A stretch of DNA of 49,149 bases from an uncultured Acidobacteriia bacterium. GTDB taxonomy: Bacteria > Acidobacteriota > Terriglobia > Bryobacterales > Bryobacteraceae. The translations under genes were made by a program, and so were the position numbers. This document shows, piece by piece, positions 36,001-43,182 of this stretch; the first letter of the stretch is position 1, and each line of letters starts with the position of its first letter. Where the stretch lies: assembly GCA_903875575.1 (NCBI GenBank), contig CAIQWJ010000064.1, positions 1 to 49,149 of the forward strand, written 5' to 3'. The notes beneath the pieces are model-generated. The model worked only from the letters and a program-made list of their open reading frames with translations. It did not search any database and had not been told where the DNA came from.

Positions 36001-36087
36001 ACCTTCGCCTCCCGGGTTTATGAGTATTACGATCCGGCGGTAAGCTCACTGGCGCGGCCGGTGCTGCTGGAAGTACGTAAGAAGTGA
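33025..36087 (+). CDS. Alpha-2-macroglobulin, 3' part with thioester and inserted regulatory domain
   Basis: About 1020 codons continuing the same protein in another frame: RYEIHSISLP begins at about 33031. The bait-like region carries an inserted carboxypeptidase-regulatory domain (GITGTVVDPAGSAVAGSTIR, then SVMVTAEVAQVQLQSAERAM), like the anti-sigma factor upstream. Then come the A2M-domain HVRSWFPESLYVSPEIITD with PVTLTQGDEVSIPVAVYNY, the thioester motif PYGCFEQTSS (Cys encoded at 34627; the bacterial form of GCGEQ), alpha-helical thioester-domain repeats and a C-terminal receptor-like domain. Bacterial macroglobulins trap attacking proteases in the periplasm. A possible independent start is GTG at 33061, but without one clear ribosome site. 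If the breaks at 33019-33031 are real, the trap cannot form. Confidence 0.82.
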   Translation, partial: SRYEIHSISLPTVISATEDDQQQRAARALFSATETVVGNNASLRFGGEEGRRKSAEYTGRYQQRLRLQALELANALERAGDSDGCGKADLEEKLAGVNLSDPWGTKLTIGNLNSYMGSHELRSAGPDGQFYTADDLLDSLTDPWCNSSGGTGRIRIVHSGAAADGSVGITGTVVDPAGSAVAGSTIRILEGTTGTTHVVKSGNNGGFSLSALRAGRCSVEVRSTGFKTSTQEFMLHEGEHAVISVVLQLGNVTNSVMVTAEVAQVQLQSAERAMAAPSALPLRDAAFKDAAMSVSSGAVFPSTPKPVAPETHVRSWFPESLYVSPEIITDKDGRASITIPIADNITTWRMAMLASTKQGALGSGTAALKVFQDFFTEMDLPVTLTQGDEVSIPVAVYNYAGSRGDVRLRLEASDWYSLTGDVPEKTLTVESGRVGGSQFSMAAKRIGKFKLTLRAEMECGAKRADIVVREIEVVPNGREQNIVYNGRLESSALHDVNFPVVAIPDADTVFVRIYPGPLSQVMEGMDSLLRMPYGCFEQTSSSTYPNVLALDYMKRTKKLTPEVSAKAQGYIAAGYQRLVTFEVPGGGFSWFGTAPANKILTSYGLMEFSDMSKVHDVDPRLIERTQAWLAGQQQSDGSWKPDSGGINEGATKNFQSDVLRITAYVAWALEVTGYNGPAVSRARQFIDSHMGMTSRPDAYTLAVLANFAVDFSNDRAFTDRMLRMLLDAKTEQNDQVFWKAAQTGMYATGSSAMVETTGLAVQALLKWGGEPAVAAKAMNYIVAQKDSNGNWGTTQATIMALRALLLSTGSSGVTARGTVSVLLNGKVAATLALTAENNDLFHQFVFKGSDLQNGNRVELKFAGEGLPAYQVAGRYFVPWNDSPAREALSIEVSYDRTHLEQDQLATATATVRNLVRTTANMVMVDLGIPPGFDLLSEDLDAYREKSAGRKSGRLEKFTLTPTQAILYFDSVAAGDTLSLSFRLRAKYPIRASTFASRVYEYYDPAVSSLARPVLLEVRKK

Positions 36088-36183
36088 TGCACTGTTGGTG
36101 AACGCCCATCAGGCTCCCGGTGTTTCCGGGGCCGATGACGATGGCCTGTAAACCGGTCACGGTCAGGCGAAGCGTGATCAGCC

Positions 36184-37143
36184 TTACTTCTGCGCCCCCG
36201 GCGGCACGAACTGCCGCACATAGGCATGCGCCACCCGGAACCCCTCTTTGAAAGACTCGGTGAAATCCGGACCTTCGTAATTGGGATAGTAGAACTCATC
36301 CTCATTCTCAATGTTCATTCCACCGCTATATCCCGCATCGGCCAGCGCTGTGAAGAAACCCTTCCAGTCCACCACGCCCGAACCCGGCAGCCGGAACCGC
36401 CACCACTTCGCCTTGTCCACCGGCTGAATGCCGCCGCGGTGCACCACAGGCCACAGGATTTCGGTGTCCTTCAAATGCACGTTGAAAATGTATTGCGCAA
36501 ATTCGCGCGTGGCTTCCACCGGGTCGATCATCTGCCAGGCCAGATGCGACGGGTCCAGTTGAAGACCCACATACGGCGAATCGTTAAACGCGCGCAGCAA
36601 CGCGGCAAACGCCACAGGACTGGTGGCGATATTCGCGGGATTCACATACGGCTCCCACAGGATTCGCACTTTATACTTCTCGCACAGCGGAAAGTACTGC
36701 GTCTCGTAAACCTTGACAATCGCCTGCACCTGTTGATCGAGCGTCTGCCCCGCAATAGCGCCGGAAGAGCCGCCGATGTTCGATACGCCCAGCCGCCCCG
36801 CCAGTTCGATGATCCTGAGAAACTGCTTCTGCGCCGCCGGGTCCAGATGATTCCCGCCGCCATTCAGCGCCGCAATCGTCAGTCCGCGATCTGCGATGGA
36901 CCGTTTGACCTCCGCCAGTTGCTCATCCGTCGAGTCCGGCGAGATCAGCCCGCCGGTTGTCAGTTGCAGGCACGTGAATCCCTCCTGCGCGGCGAACGCG
37001 ATGTTGGCCGGCGAGTACTTGCAGAAGATGCCCAGCTTCGGTTTCCAGTGAGCCGTGGCTGCGCGGGCCGCAACGCTGGCCGCGGCTGCCGCGAGCGCCG
37101 ACTGCAGAATCGCGCGTCGCGTCGTGTGGGTGTTCGATGTCAT
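36184..37143 (-). CDS. Tat-exported sugar phosphate isomerase/epimerase-like TIM barrel
   Basis: A 319-residue protein with a twin-arginine leader (TTRRAILQSALAAAAA). The rest is a xylose-isomerase-type TIM barrel (AP endonuclease 2 superfamily): LGIFCKYSPANIAFAAQEGF, then IAALNGGGNHLDP, VRILWEPYVNP with a candidate metal-binding Glu, LQLDPSHLAWQMIDP with Asp/His ligands, NVHLKDTEI, and ENEDEFYYPN near the end. This gives the usual E-D-H-E metal set. Substrates of such exported acidobacterial enzymes are unknown; a sugar or inositol derivative is likely. A GAGG site lies six bases upstream of the ATG. It is divergent from the first BlaI gene. Confidence 0.85.
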   Translation of the reverse strand: MTSNTHTTRRAILQSALAAAAASVAARAATAHWKPKLGIFCKYSPANIAFAAQEGFTCLQLTTGGLISPDSTDEQLAEVKRSIADRGLTIAALNGGGNHLDPAAQKQFLRIIELAGRLGVSNIGGSSGAIAGQTLDQQVQAIVKVYETQYFPLCEKYKVRILWEPYVNPANIATSPVAFAALLRAFNDSPYVGLQLDPSHLAWQMIDPVEATREFAQYIFNVHLKDTEILWPVVHRGGIQPVDKAKWWRFRLPGSGVVDWKGFFTALADAGYSGGMNIENEDEFYYPNYEGPDFTESFKEGFRVAHAYVRQFVPPGAQK

Positions 37144-37260
37144 GATGCCTCGTTCCGGTCTTCTGCTCGTGCATCATATCAGAACGCGCGTATAAACCAC
37201 CTGACGAGCTACATGGGTCGGGCGGTAGACGGCGGTTCAACTCGCGCCCCCCGGATGGGC

Positions 37261-37299
37261 TTGACAGAAACTGTCACATGACGTTACTGTTGGTAACGT
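37261..37299 (+). promoter_or_regulatory. Promoter with two palindromic operators before the first BlaI gene
   Basis: TTGACA (37261-37266) is a perfect -35 hexamer and overlaps a palindrome, TGACAG-AAA-CTGTCA (37262-37276). A second palindrome, ACGTTAC-TGTTG-GTAACGT (37281-37299), covers the place where the -10 (TACTGT, 37285-37290, 18 bp away) would lie. Two dyads on a promoter next to a BlaI/MecI repressor gene are the expected autorepression layout. Confidence 0.6.
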
Positions 37300-37323
37300 T
37301 ACGGTCGGTCACGGTGAGGCGAC

Positions 37324-37728
37324 ATGGCGCAACGAAAAGGTCTGGGAGATCTCGAGCAGCAGGTCATGGAGTTTCTCTGGCGCAACGGCCCGGCGACCGG
37401 CGACGCCGTGCGCACCGCCGTCAGCAAAGATCTGACAGACTCCACAATCCGCACCGTGCTTCGGCGTCTCGAGGCCAAGCAGTTCGTGAAGCATGAGATG
37501 GATGGCCGACAGTTCATCTACTCGAGTTCCCGCGAACCCCGCAAGGTGGCCGCCGAAGCCGTCCGCAGCGCCCTGCGCAACTTTTGCAGCGGCTCGCTCG
37601 AAGAGCTCTTGACCGGTATGGTGGATCATCGCGTGGTCGATAGCAACGAACTACGGCGTCTCGCAGAAAAGATCGAAACTCTGGAAAAGGCCCGCAACGC
37701 CGCGAAGCCAAACAGGAGGAAGTCATGA
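37324..37728 (+). CDS. BlaI/MecI/CopY-family repressor (first copy)
   Basis: A 134-residue repressor. The winged helix spans about residues 6-75: LGDLEQQVMEFLWRNGPATG, then the recognition helix DSTIRTVLRRLEAKQFV and the wing DGRQFIYSS. The C-terminal helices (residues 78-125) form the dimerisation and cleavage region, with the SLEELLTGMVD motif common to the family. The protein binds as a dimer to palindromes and is released when the partner M56 protease is activated. Its stop overlaps the ATG of that protease (ATGA). The promoter and operators lie at 37261-37299. GTGAGG precedes the ATG. Confidence 0.9.
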   Translation: MAQRKGLGDLEQQVMEFLWRNGPATGDAVRTAVSKDLTDSTIRTVLRRLEAKQFVKHEMDGRQFIYSSSREPRKVAAEAVRSALRNFCSGSLEELLTGMVDHRVVDSNELRRLAEKIETLEKARNAAKPNRRKS

Positions 37729-39728
37729 CCTGGCAATCGCAGTCCCTTGCGCTCCTGACTGCTTCATTCATACGGCCAATCCTGCTCGCCGCTGCCGCGT
37801 GGCTGCTTCTCTGCGTTCTGAAAGTCCGTCATCCGGCGTCGCGTCATGCCGTCTGGTCGGCAGTGCTCGTCGGAATGCTCTTGCTGCCAGTGGTGGCGCT
37901 GATCACCCCTCAGTGGAAACTGCCGGTACTTCCGCGCGAGGACTCCGTCACTCAAACCTCGCTTCGGGCCAACGACAACGCCGATTACGACGTATCCGGG
38001 TCTCCCGCAGGTACGACCGCATCGCCGATCACCGCGCCCACCCCGCAGTCGAAGGTCTTCGAACGGCCAGCGCCCGGGACCATGCTGCTCTGGTGTTACC
38101 TCGCCGGAGTGCTCGCCACGGCAGGCTACCGTCTCACGGGGTGGCTCCTGCTGACCCGCGTCCTATCCCGCTCGAAGTTGCTCCTCCTGCGGAAACTGCC
38201 AAAGCTGCGGCAATCCGCCGACATCCTTACCCCCGTCACCGTAGGCATTCTGCGTCCCTCCATCGTTCTTCCCGCCGGATGGCAGAGCTGGGATACCGCC
38301 ACAAAGCGCGCCGTACTCGCGCATGAATTTGCACACATTCGCCGCGGTGACACCCGGATCTCATTCCTCATCCGGCTCGCGAAATGCGTGTACTGGTTTC
38401 ATCCCCTCGCCTGGTGGGTCTCGCGACAGATTGCGGAACTGGCCGAACTCTCCTGCGACGCGGTTGTCTTAGCCAAGACCGACGATCCCGCTGGCTACGC
38501 GCGAATCCTGCTCCGCTTCGCGGAAACCGTGAACGCCGCAGGCCATCGCACGGCGCTCCCGGGGCTCTCGATAGCATCCCGCTCCGGTATGGACCACCGC
38601 ATCGATCAGGTCTTCGAACTGACCAACGGAAACCTGCGCAGACTCTCCCGCCCTAAGATCATTCTGGCATTGCTGGGCTTCCCTGTAGTATGCCTCGCCG
38701 CTACAGTGGGCTTAACTTCGCAGGCCACCCACCCCCAACCGAAGCCGCTCGAAGTCGCGCAATTGCAGCGCCCCTCCGCCACGCTGCCCAGGCCCACCCA
38801 GCAGCCACCGACACCCAGACCGAAGTTCGACGTGGTCTCCATCCGCCGCTGCAACCCCAACGGACTCCCCGGATCTGCCAGCGGCGAAGGCGGAGGACGC
38901 GGAACGGGACCACGATACTCGCCCGGCAGGCTCAGAATGCAATGCATGACGGTCGGTGCCATGATGCAGCTGGCCTACCTCGGCCTCTTCGGAGATGGCG
39001 ATGGCCTGCTCAACTACTTGCCTTCCATCGGCGACGAAAACTGGCTCAGCAAAGCACCCGGATGGGTGACCTCAGACCTGTATACCGTCGAAGGGACAAC
39101 CGCCGACCCCGCCGCGAAGGCGCCCGCCGCATCTGGGCAGCGCGACGCTGACAAACTTCTCGAACGCATGCTGCAGACCGCGCTCGAAGATCGCTTTCAA
39201 CTGAAGCTCCATCAGGAGACCAAAGAGGCACCCATGTATAACCTCACCGTTGCAAAGGGCGGTCTCCGGCTGAAACCGATGGAGCCAGGCGGCTGCACCG
39301 CGCCCGACCCCGCACAGGGAACCCCTGCCCCGCGCGGGATCTTCATGACAGGCGAATGGTCCCAATCCGGCAAGACGCCCCCCTGCATGATCGTGCTCCA
39401 CACAGCCGGGCCGGATTGGGGGCTCGATGCCGGCGGGCAGACGCCAGGTAATCTCACCGGGATGCTGTCCAAGGCCTTAAACCGCCACGTCTTCGATAAG
39501 ACCGGTATCACAAATCTCTACACCTTCCATCTGCGTTTCGCGCACGACGAATCAACGCCAGGGAACCTTTCGCAGGCGATGATCCAGAGCATGTTTCGCC
39601 GCACCGACCTTCCTTCGGGCCCGTCGATCTTCACCGCGCTGGAAGGCCTCGGTCTGAAGCTGGAGTCCACCAAAGGGCCGCAGGGACACTACGTCATCGA
39701 TCACATCGAGCGCCCTTCGGAGAATTAA
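37725..39728 (+). CDS. M56 (BlaR1-type) membrane protease fused to a DUF3738 domain
   Basis: A 667-residue fusion. Residues 1-335 are a BlaR1-like M56 metallopeptidase with membrane helices (LLAAAAWLLLCVL, VLVGMLLLPVVAL, MLLWCYLAGVLATAGY, IILALLGFPVVCLAATVGL), the zinc motif HEFAH at 200-204 and a downstream AELSCDAVV with a third ligand. A Pro-rich linker (about 340-364) leads to a complete DUF3738 domain (365-667; FDVVSIRRC, YSPGRLRMQCMTVG, LLERMLQTALEDRFQLKLHQET, VIDHIERPSEN). In BlaR1 the outer domain is a penicillin sensor; here DUF3738 takes that place, which suggests that DUF3738 binds a ligand. It overlaps the repressor gene by ATGA and should cleave or trigger release of that BlaI. 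Confidence 0.88.
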   Translation: MTWQSQSLALLTASFIRPILLAAAAWLLLCVLKVRHPASRHAVWSAVLVGMLLLPVVALITPQWKLPVLPREDSVTQTSLRANDNADYDVSGSPAGTTASPITAPTPQSKVFERPAPGTMLLWCYLAGVLATAGYRLTGWLLLTRVLSRSKLLLLRKLPKLRQSADILTPVTVGILRPSIVLPAGWQSWDTATKRAVLAHEFAHIRRGDTRISFLIRLAKCVYWFHPLAWWVSRQIAELAELSCDAVVLAKTDDPAGYARILLRFAETVNAAGHRTALPGLSIASRSGMDHRIDQVFELTNGNLRRLSRPKIILALLGFPVVCLAATVGLTSQATHPQPKPLEVAQLQRPSATLPRPTQQPPTPRPKFDVVSIRRCNPNGLPGSASGEGGGRGTGPRYSPGRLRMQCMTVGAMMQLAYLGLFGDGDGLLNYLPSIGDENWLSKAPGWVTSDLYTVEGTTADPAAKAPAASGQRDADKLLERMLQTALEDRFQLKLHQETKEAPMYNLTVAKGGLRLKPMEPGGCTAPDPAQGTPAPRGIFMTGEWSQSGKTPPCMIVLHTAGPDWGLDAGGQTPGNLTGMLSKALNRHVFDKTGITNLYTFHLRFAHDESTPGNLSQAMIQSMFRRTDLPSGPSIFTALEGLGLKLESTKGPQGHYVIDHIERPSEN

Positions 39729-39826
39729 CCCTTCAGCACTGAGCCAGACCCGGCGAAAACGGCACCCTCAAAGAGTCATCAAATAAACCCTTGCATTCGA
39801 TTCGCATGGATGCTACGGTATGTAAC
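39729..39826 (+). promoter_or_regulatory. Promoter inside a dyad before the second BlaI gene
   Basis: TTGCAT (39791-39796) and TACGGT (39814-39819) are 17 bp apart. A start point 7 bp past the -10 would fall at the A of the ATG at 39827, so the mRNA would be leaderless. The region up to 39790 between the DUF3738 fusion and this promoter shows no other feature. Confidence 0.4.
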
Positions 39827-39852
39827 ATGACATCCCGTAGCATCCATGCGAA
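39801..39852. repeat. Perfect 18-bp inverted repeat around the BlaI start
   Basis: TTCGCATGGATGCTACGG (39801-39818) is matched exactly by its reverse complement at 39835-39852, with a 16-base centre. The dyad covers the proposed -10 and the first codons of the repressor gene. It can serve as an operator for BlaI autorepression or form a strong hairpin at the mRNA start. It also restricts the first residues of the protein (TSRSIHAK). Confidence 0.8.
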
Positions 39853-40210
39853 GCCCCTGACGAAGCTCCAGCAGGCGATCCTCGATTTCATCTGGTCGAA
39901 CACCACGGCGACCGCGGACCAGGTGCGCACGGCCATCGCGGGGGACCATCCACTCCGCGAGTCCAGCGTGCGAACCCTTTTGCGACGCCTCGAAACGCAG
40001 GGGTATCTGGCTCACTCCGTGGAAGGCCAGACATTCGTTTACCGTGCGACCGCACCGCGCGAAAGCGTTGCCCTCGGCGCTGTGCGAAGCGTGATCGAAC
40101 GTTTTTGGGCGGGTTCGGTGGAGCAGTTTGTTCTGGGAATGGTCGACGAAAAAGTCCTCACGCCGGCTCAATTGGAAAAGCTGGCGCGGAAAGTGAGAAA
40201 CGCGAAATGA
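39827..40210 (+). CDS. BlaI/MecI/CopY-family repressor (second copy)
   Basis: A 127-residue repressor with the same plan as the one at 37324. The winged helix (residues 8-72) shows LTKLQQAILDFIWSNTTATA, the recognition helix ESSVRTLLRRLETQGYL and the wing EGQTFVYRA; the C-terminal part has SVIERFWAGSVEQFVLGMVD and a helical tail. No ribosome site precedes either ATG (39806 or 39827). I chose 39827 because the promoter geometry allows a leaderless transcript there. An 18-bp inverted repeat covers the start. Its stop overlaps the ATG of the M56 partner (ATGA). Confidence 0.85.
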   Translation: MTSRSIHAKPLTKLQQAILDFIWSNTTATADQVRTAIAGDHPLRESSVRTLLRRLETQGYLAHSVEGQTFVYRATAPRESVALGAVRSVIERFWAGSVEQFVLGMVDEKVLTPAQLEKLARKVRNAK

Positions 40211-42342
40211 ATAACATCGTCCGGATCGCGCTGGAGTCTTCCGCTCAGTCGGTCGCGCTGGCTCTGTGCGTTGCCCTGATTCTGGTCGCCGTCCGTATTC
40301 GTTCCGGAGCCGTGCGTCACGCGGCGTGGACCGCCGTCCTCTGCGGCATGATGCTGATGCCTGTCCTTTCCCGCATCACGCCAAAAGTGCAGGTAACAAT
40401 GCCGTTGCCGCAGTTACCCTTTGCCGACTCAACCGCTGCCGATGAGGTGACACGATCCCAGCCTCCGCGCACCGCCTTCCCCCGTTCTCCCGTCGTTCCG
40501 CTCAGGAACAACACGACACAGCAACCTTTAACGGCAATTTCGAAGCGGTTGCCGCTCTCCGCCTTGATCGTCATGCTCTATCTCACTGGCTTGCTGCTGT
40601 CGCTGTTTCGTCTGATTCCCGGATGGCGTGCCGCCAGCCGTATCTCGCATTCCTGCGAACCGGTTCAGATTCCTTCCTCCGATGTACACGTCTGTGAGTC
40701 GTCCCTCGTCAACACGCCGCTCACTGTCGGGCTGTTCTCACCCCGCATCGTACTTCCGCTGGGGTGGCGCGAGTGGTCAGACACAAAGCTCCTGGCCGTA
40801 CTGGCTCACGAAACGGCTCACGTGAAGAACCGCGACTCCCTCGTGAATCTGGCCGCCTGGCTGAACCGCTGTATCTTCTGGTTTCATCCCCTCGCCTGGT
40901 GGTTGAGGAAGACACTCGCAACCACGGCAGAGCAACGGTGCGACGAGATTGCCGCCAGGGCGGTTGGCGACACCAGGGAATATGCAGATGTCTTGCTGGA
41001 GGTGGCTGCGCTCGCCATCCCGCACGGCGGGCGCTGCGCTTTCGTGGGTGCCGGCATGGAAGGCGATGGCAGTCTGGAAGCGCGCATCGACCACATCCTT
41101 CTCGACGGCAGTCAACGCGCAGTGTCGGCAACAAGGAGAACCATCGTCGCCCTGGCCTGTGCCGTGGCACTCGTCGCAGTTCCCGCATGTCGGCAGGTGT
41201 CCTCGGTCAGGACTCCTGACAAGCCCGCTCTTCTGCCGGAGGTACAGACGCTGATCGATTCGCGGGGCGTCTTTTCCGAACCGGCAGTGCGCGCCCAATT
41301 GGAAGCGGCGCGCGCAAAACTCGAGCAGTCCGCGGATGCCGGAGTGCTCGCAACGAATGGAAAGGCCCTGGTGAATCGCTTCATCCCCAGAGCCCGCTTT
41401 GGCGGAGAAGGCTTCGATGTGGGCGCCACCGCAATCGATCGCGCGCTGCAACTGGATCCGAAATTGCCGGAGGCCCGCCGGGCGCAAGTCGAGTCGCATT
41501 TGCGCCGATTGCTGAACGCCCGCTGGAATCCGGAAGACCCGGAAGCCCCGAAAAAGCTGGCGTATATCGCCGGCGAGCTGAAGGACAGCAGTGATGTGCA
41601 CTTTCTGCTCGAGACCGCCAGCCCCATGGTCTCGATGCAGTGGCTGGCAGGCCGGGCACCGCCGGCGGTCGCCGAATTATTGGCCATCGGCAAAGCCGCA
41701 GTGGAACGCGCGCTTAAGCTTGAGCCGGATTCCGCCTGGGCGCACCGGCTCCAGTTGGAAGTCCACGATCGGGAACAGGAAGCGAAGCTGCCGGATAACA
41801 CATGGCACGGTCCGCTGGACTCGCAGCACCAGGCCATCCAGGCGCTACCCGTCGGCGAACGCTTCCGCGAGATGTCGATTCTGGCTGCCTCGGCAGGCGT
41901 CAGCGCGATGAATGCGCCGGACACTCACGAGTCTCCCGAACCCCTGTGGCAGACGGCCGGGAACTATGCGAATGAAGCGCTAAGCCTCGCCCCAGAGGCC
42001 AAAGACGACCCCGATTACGGCACATCGTTCTTCCGAGCCAACATGGTAGCCGCCATGTCGGCACTCGTCCGTCATGACCGCGCCACCGGTATTGCCTTCG
42101 CGCGTAAGGCCATGGAAGCCGCATCAACCGAAGCGCTCCGCTATCCGATCGTGAACGCGCGGCCCTGGTCGAACTGGCACTATCCGCAGATCGTCATCGC
42201 GGAACTGGTCCGCCAGGGCGAACGCGACTCAGCCGCCGATCTTGCCAGCCAGTACAGCAGCATCGTGATCGCCAATAAAGACCCCTGGGTAGCAGCGGCA
42301 GCAGCCATCCGCAAAGGCGAGGCTCCCGAGTGGCTCCGCTAG
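40207..42342 (+). CDS. M56 (BlaR1-type) membrane protease with a helical-repeat sensor
   Basis: A 711-residue membrane protease. The first part has helices (SVALALCVALILVAV, WTAVLCGMMLMPVL, LSALIVMLYLTGLLLSLF) and the zinc motif HETAH at 201-205, with the conserved FWFHPLAWWL helix after it. The following TTAEQRCDEIAAR holds the third ligand. A last helix (TIVALACAVALVAVPAC) leads out of the membrane to about 330 helical, Ala/Leu-rich residues that look like TPR or Sel1-type repeats (IDRALQLDPKLPEARRAQV, AAVERALKLEPDSAWAHRL). So the outer sensor is unlike BlaR1 and unlike the DUF3738 fusion next door. It is translationally coupled to its own BlaI (ATGA). A DUF3738 gene overlaps its 3' end by 13 bp. 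Confidence 0.85.
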   Translation: MNNIVRIALESSAQSVALALCVALILVAVRIRSGAVRHAAWTAVLCGMMLMPVLSRITPKVQVTMPLPQLPFADSTAADEVTRSQPPRTAFPRSPVVPLRNNTTQQPLTAISKRLPLSALIVMLYLTGLLLSLFRLIPGWRAASRISHSCEPVQIPSSDVHVCESSLVNTPLTVGLFSPRIVLPLGWREWSDTKLLAVLAHETAHVKNRDSLVNLAAWLNRCIFWFHPLAWWLRKTLATTAEQRCDEIAARAVGDTREYADVLLEVAALAIPHGGRCAFVGAGMEGDGSLEARIDHILLDGSQRAVSATRRTIVALACAVALVAVPACRQVSSVRTPDKPALLPEVQTLIDSRGVFSEPAVRAQLEAARAKLEQSADAGVLATNGKALVNRFIPRARFGGEGFDVGATAIDRALQLDPKLPEARRAQVESHLRRLLNARWNPEDPEAPKKLAYIAGELKDSSDVHFLLETASPMVSMQWLAGRAPPAVAELLAIGKAAVERALKLEPDSAWAHRLQLEVHDREQEAKLPDNTWHGPLDSQHQAIQALPVGERFREMSILAASAGVSAMNAPDTHESPEPLWQTAGNYANEALSLAPEAKDDPDYGTSFFRANMVAAMSALVRHDRATGIAFARKAMEAASTEALRYPIVNARPWSNWHYPQIVIAELVRQGERDSAADLASQYSSIVIANKDPWVAAAAAIRKGEAPEWLR

Positions 42343-43163
42343 TGCAGAGCGCCTGGCGGTTCGGGGTCATGGTCTTCTCGGTGATGGCGGGCGTCCTGCT
42401 CGCGCAGCAAGCGCGGCCGGTATTCGAAGTCGCATCCATCAGGCCCAGTCATCCCGACGCGCATGGTGGGACGATCATGCACGAATTCTCGAATGGGCGG
42501 GTCAGCGTGGAGGCCACCGCCTGGTCGCTGATCCAGGCTGCTTTTGGAGTCAGGAATGATCAGATGTCTGGCGGGCCAAACTGGATTTTCGATGACTATT
42601 ACAGTGTCATAGCGAAGGCCGAACGCCCTGTCGGTGCCTCCGAAATGTGGCGGATGATGGTACCGCTGCTCGAAGACAGATTTCACCTGAAGACGCACCG
42701 CGAGAAGCGGCAACTGCCCGTCTACAAACTTTCAGTGGCGAGCGGGGGGCTGAAGCTCAGGCAGGGTGCCTGTGTTTCGTGGGAAGAGCGGACTCCGCCG
42801 CCACCGCCCGTGCACGGTGCCAAATTTGCGCTTCCATGTGGAAGACTTTTATCGTACGTAATCGAACGGGGGACCGGGGTCGAATTTGTCGGCGGTAAGA
42901 TCTCGATGTCAGACCTCGCGGAATTTCTGACCAGGCAATTGAGACATCCTGTTATCGATGAGACTGGCTACAAGGGAATTTTTGATATTGATGTGAAGCT
43001 CTCCAGCGATGAAGTGTTCGGCCGTGTGTCGTCAGACTCCGATCCTTCCGGATTGCCGACCGCTTCAGGGGCGATGCGGGAACTGGGCATCAAGCTGGAG
43101 TTGGTGAAGGGGCCGGTCGAGATGCTCGTGATCGATTCGATCGCGAGGCCGGATCCAAACTGA
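42330..43163 (+). CDS. Single-domain DUF3738 (TIGR03435) secreted protein
   Basis: A 277-residue protein with a signal peptide (WRFGVMVFSVMAGVLLAQ) and one DUF3738 domain (FEVASIRPSHPDAHG, MMVPLLEDRFHLKTHREKRQ, DETGYKGIFDIDVKL, VEMLVIDSIARPD). The GTG at 42330 overlaps the end of the M56 gene by 13 bp and has a GAGG seven bases before it; an ATG at 42369 is the alternative. It closes the second BlaI/M56 unit, so its synthesis is probably controlled by the repressor. Together with the fused DUF3738 of the first unit, this ties the family to BlaI-type signalling. It converges with the PQQ dehydrogenase gene 19 bp downstream. Confidence 0.85.
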   Translation: MAPLVQSAWRFGVMVFSVMAGVLLAQQARPVFEVASIRPSHPDAHGGTIMHEFSNGRVSVEATAWSLIQAAFGVRNDQMSGGPNWIFDDYYSVIAKAERPVGASEMWRMMVPLLEDRFHLKTHREKRQLPVYKLSVASGGLKLRQGACVSWEERTPPPPPVHGAKFALPCGRLLSYVIERGTGVEFVGGKISMSDLAEFLTRQLRHPVIDETGYKGIFDIDVKLSSDEVFGRVSSDSDPSGLPTASGAMRELGIKLELVKGPVEMLVIDSIARPDPN

Positions 43164-43182
43164 GAACGCCGTCCAATCCCTT

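Noticed and set aside
36088-36183. Short leftward GPGNTGSLMG-like reading after the macroglobulin
   Set aside because: Too short to assign, and lies between two convergent gene ends.
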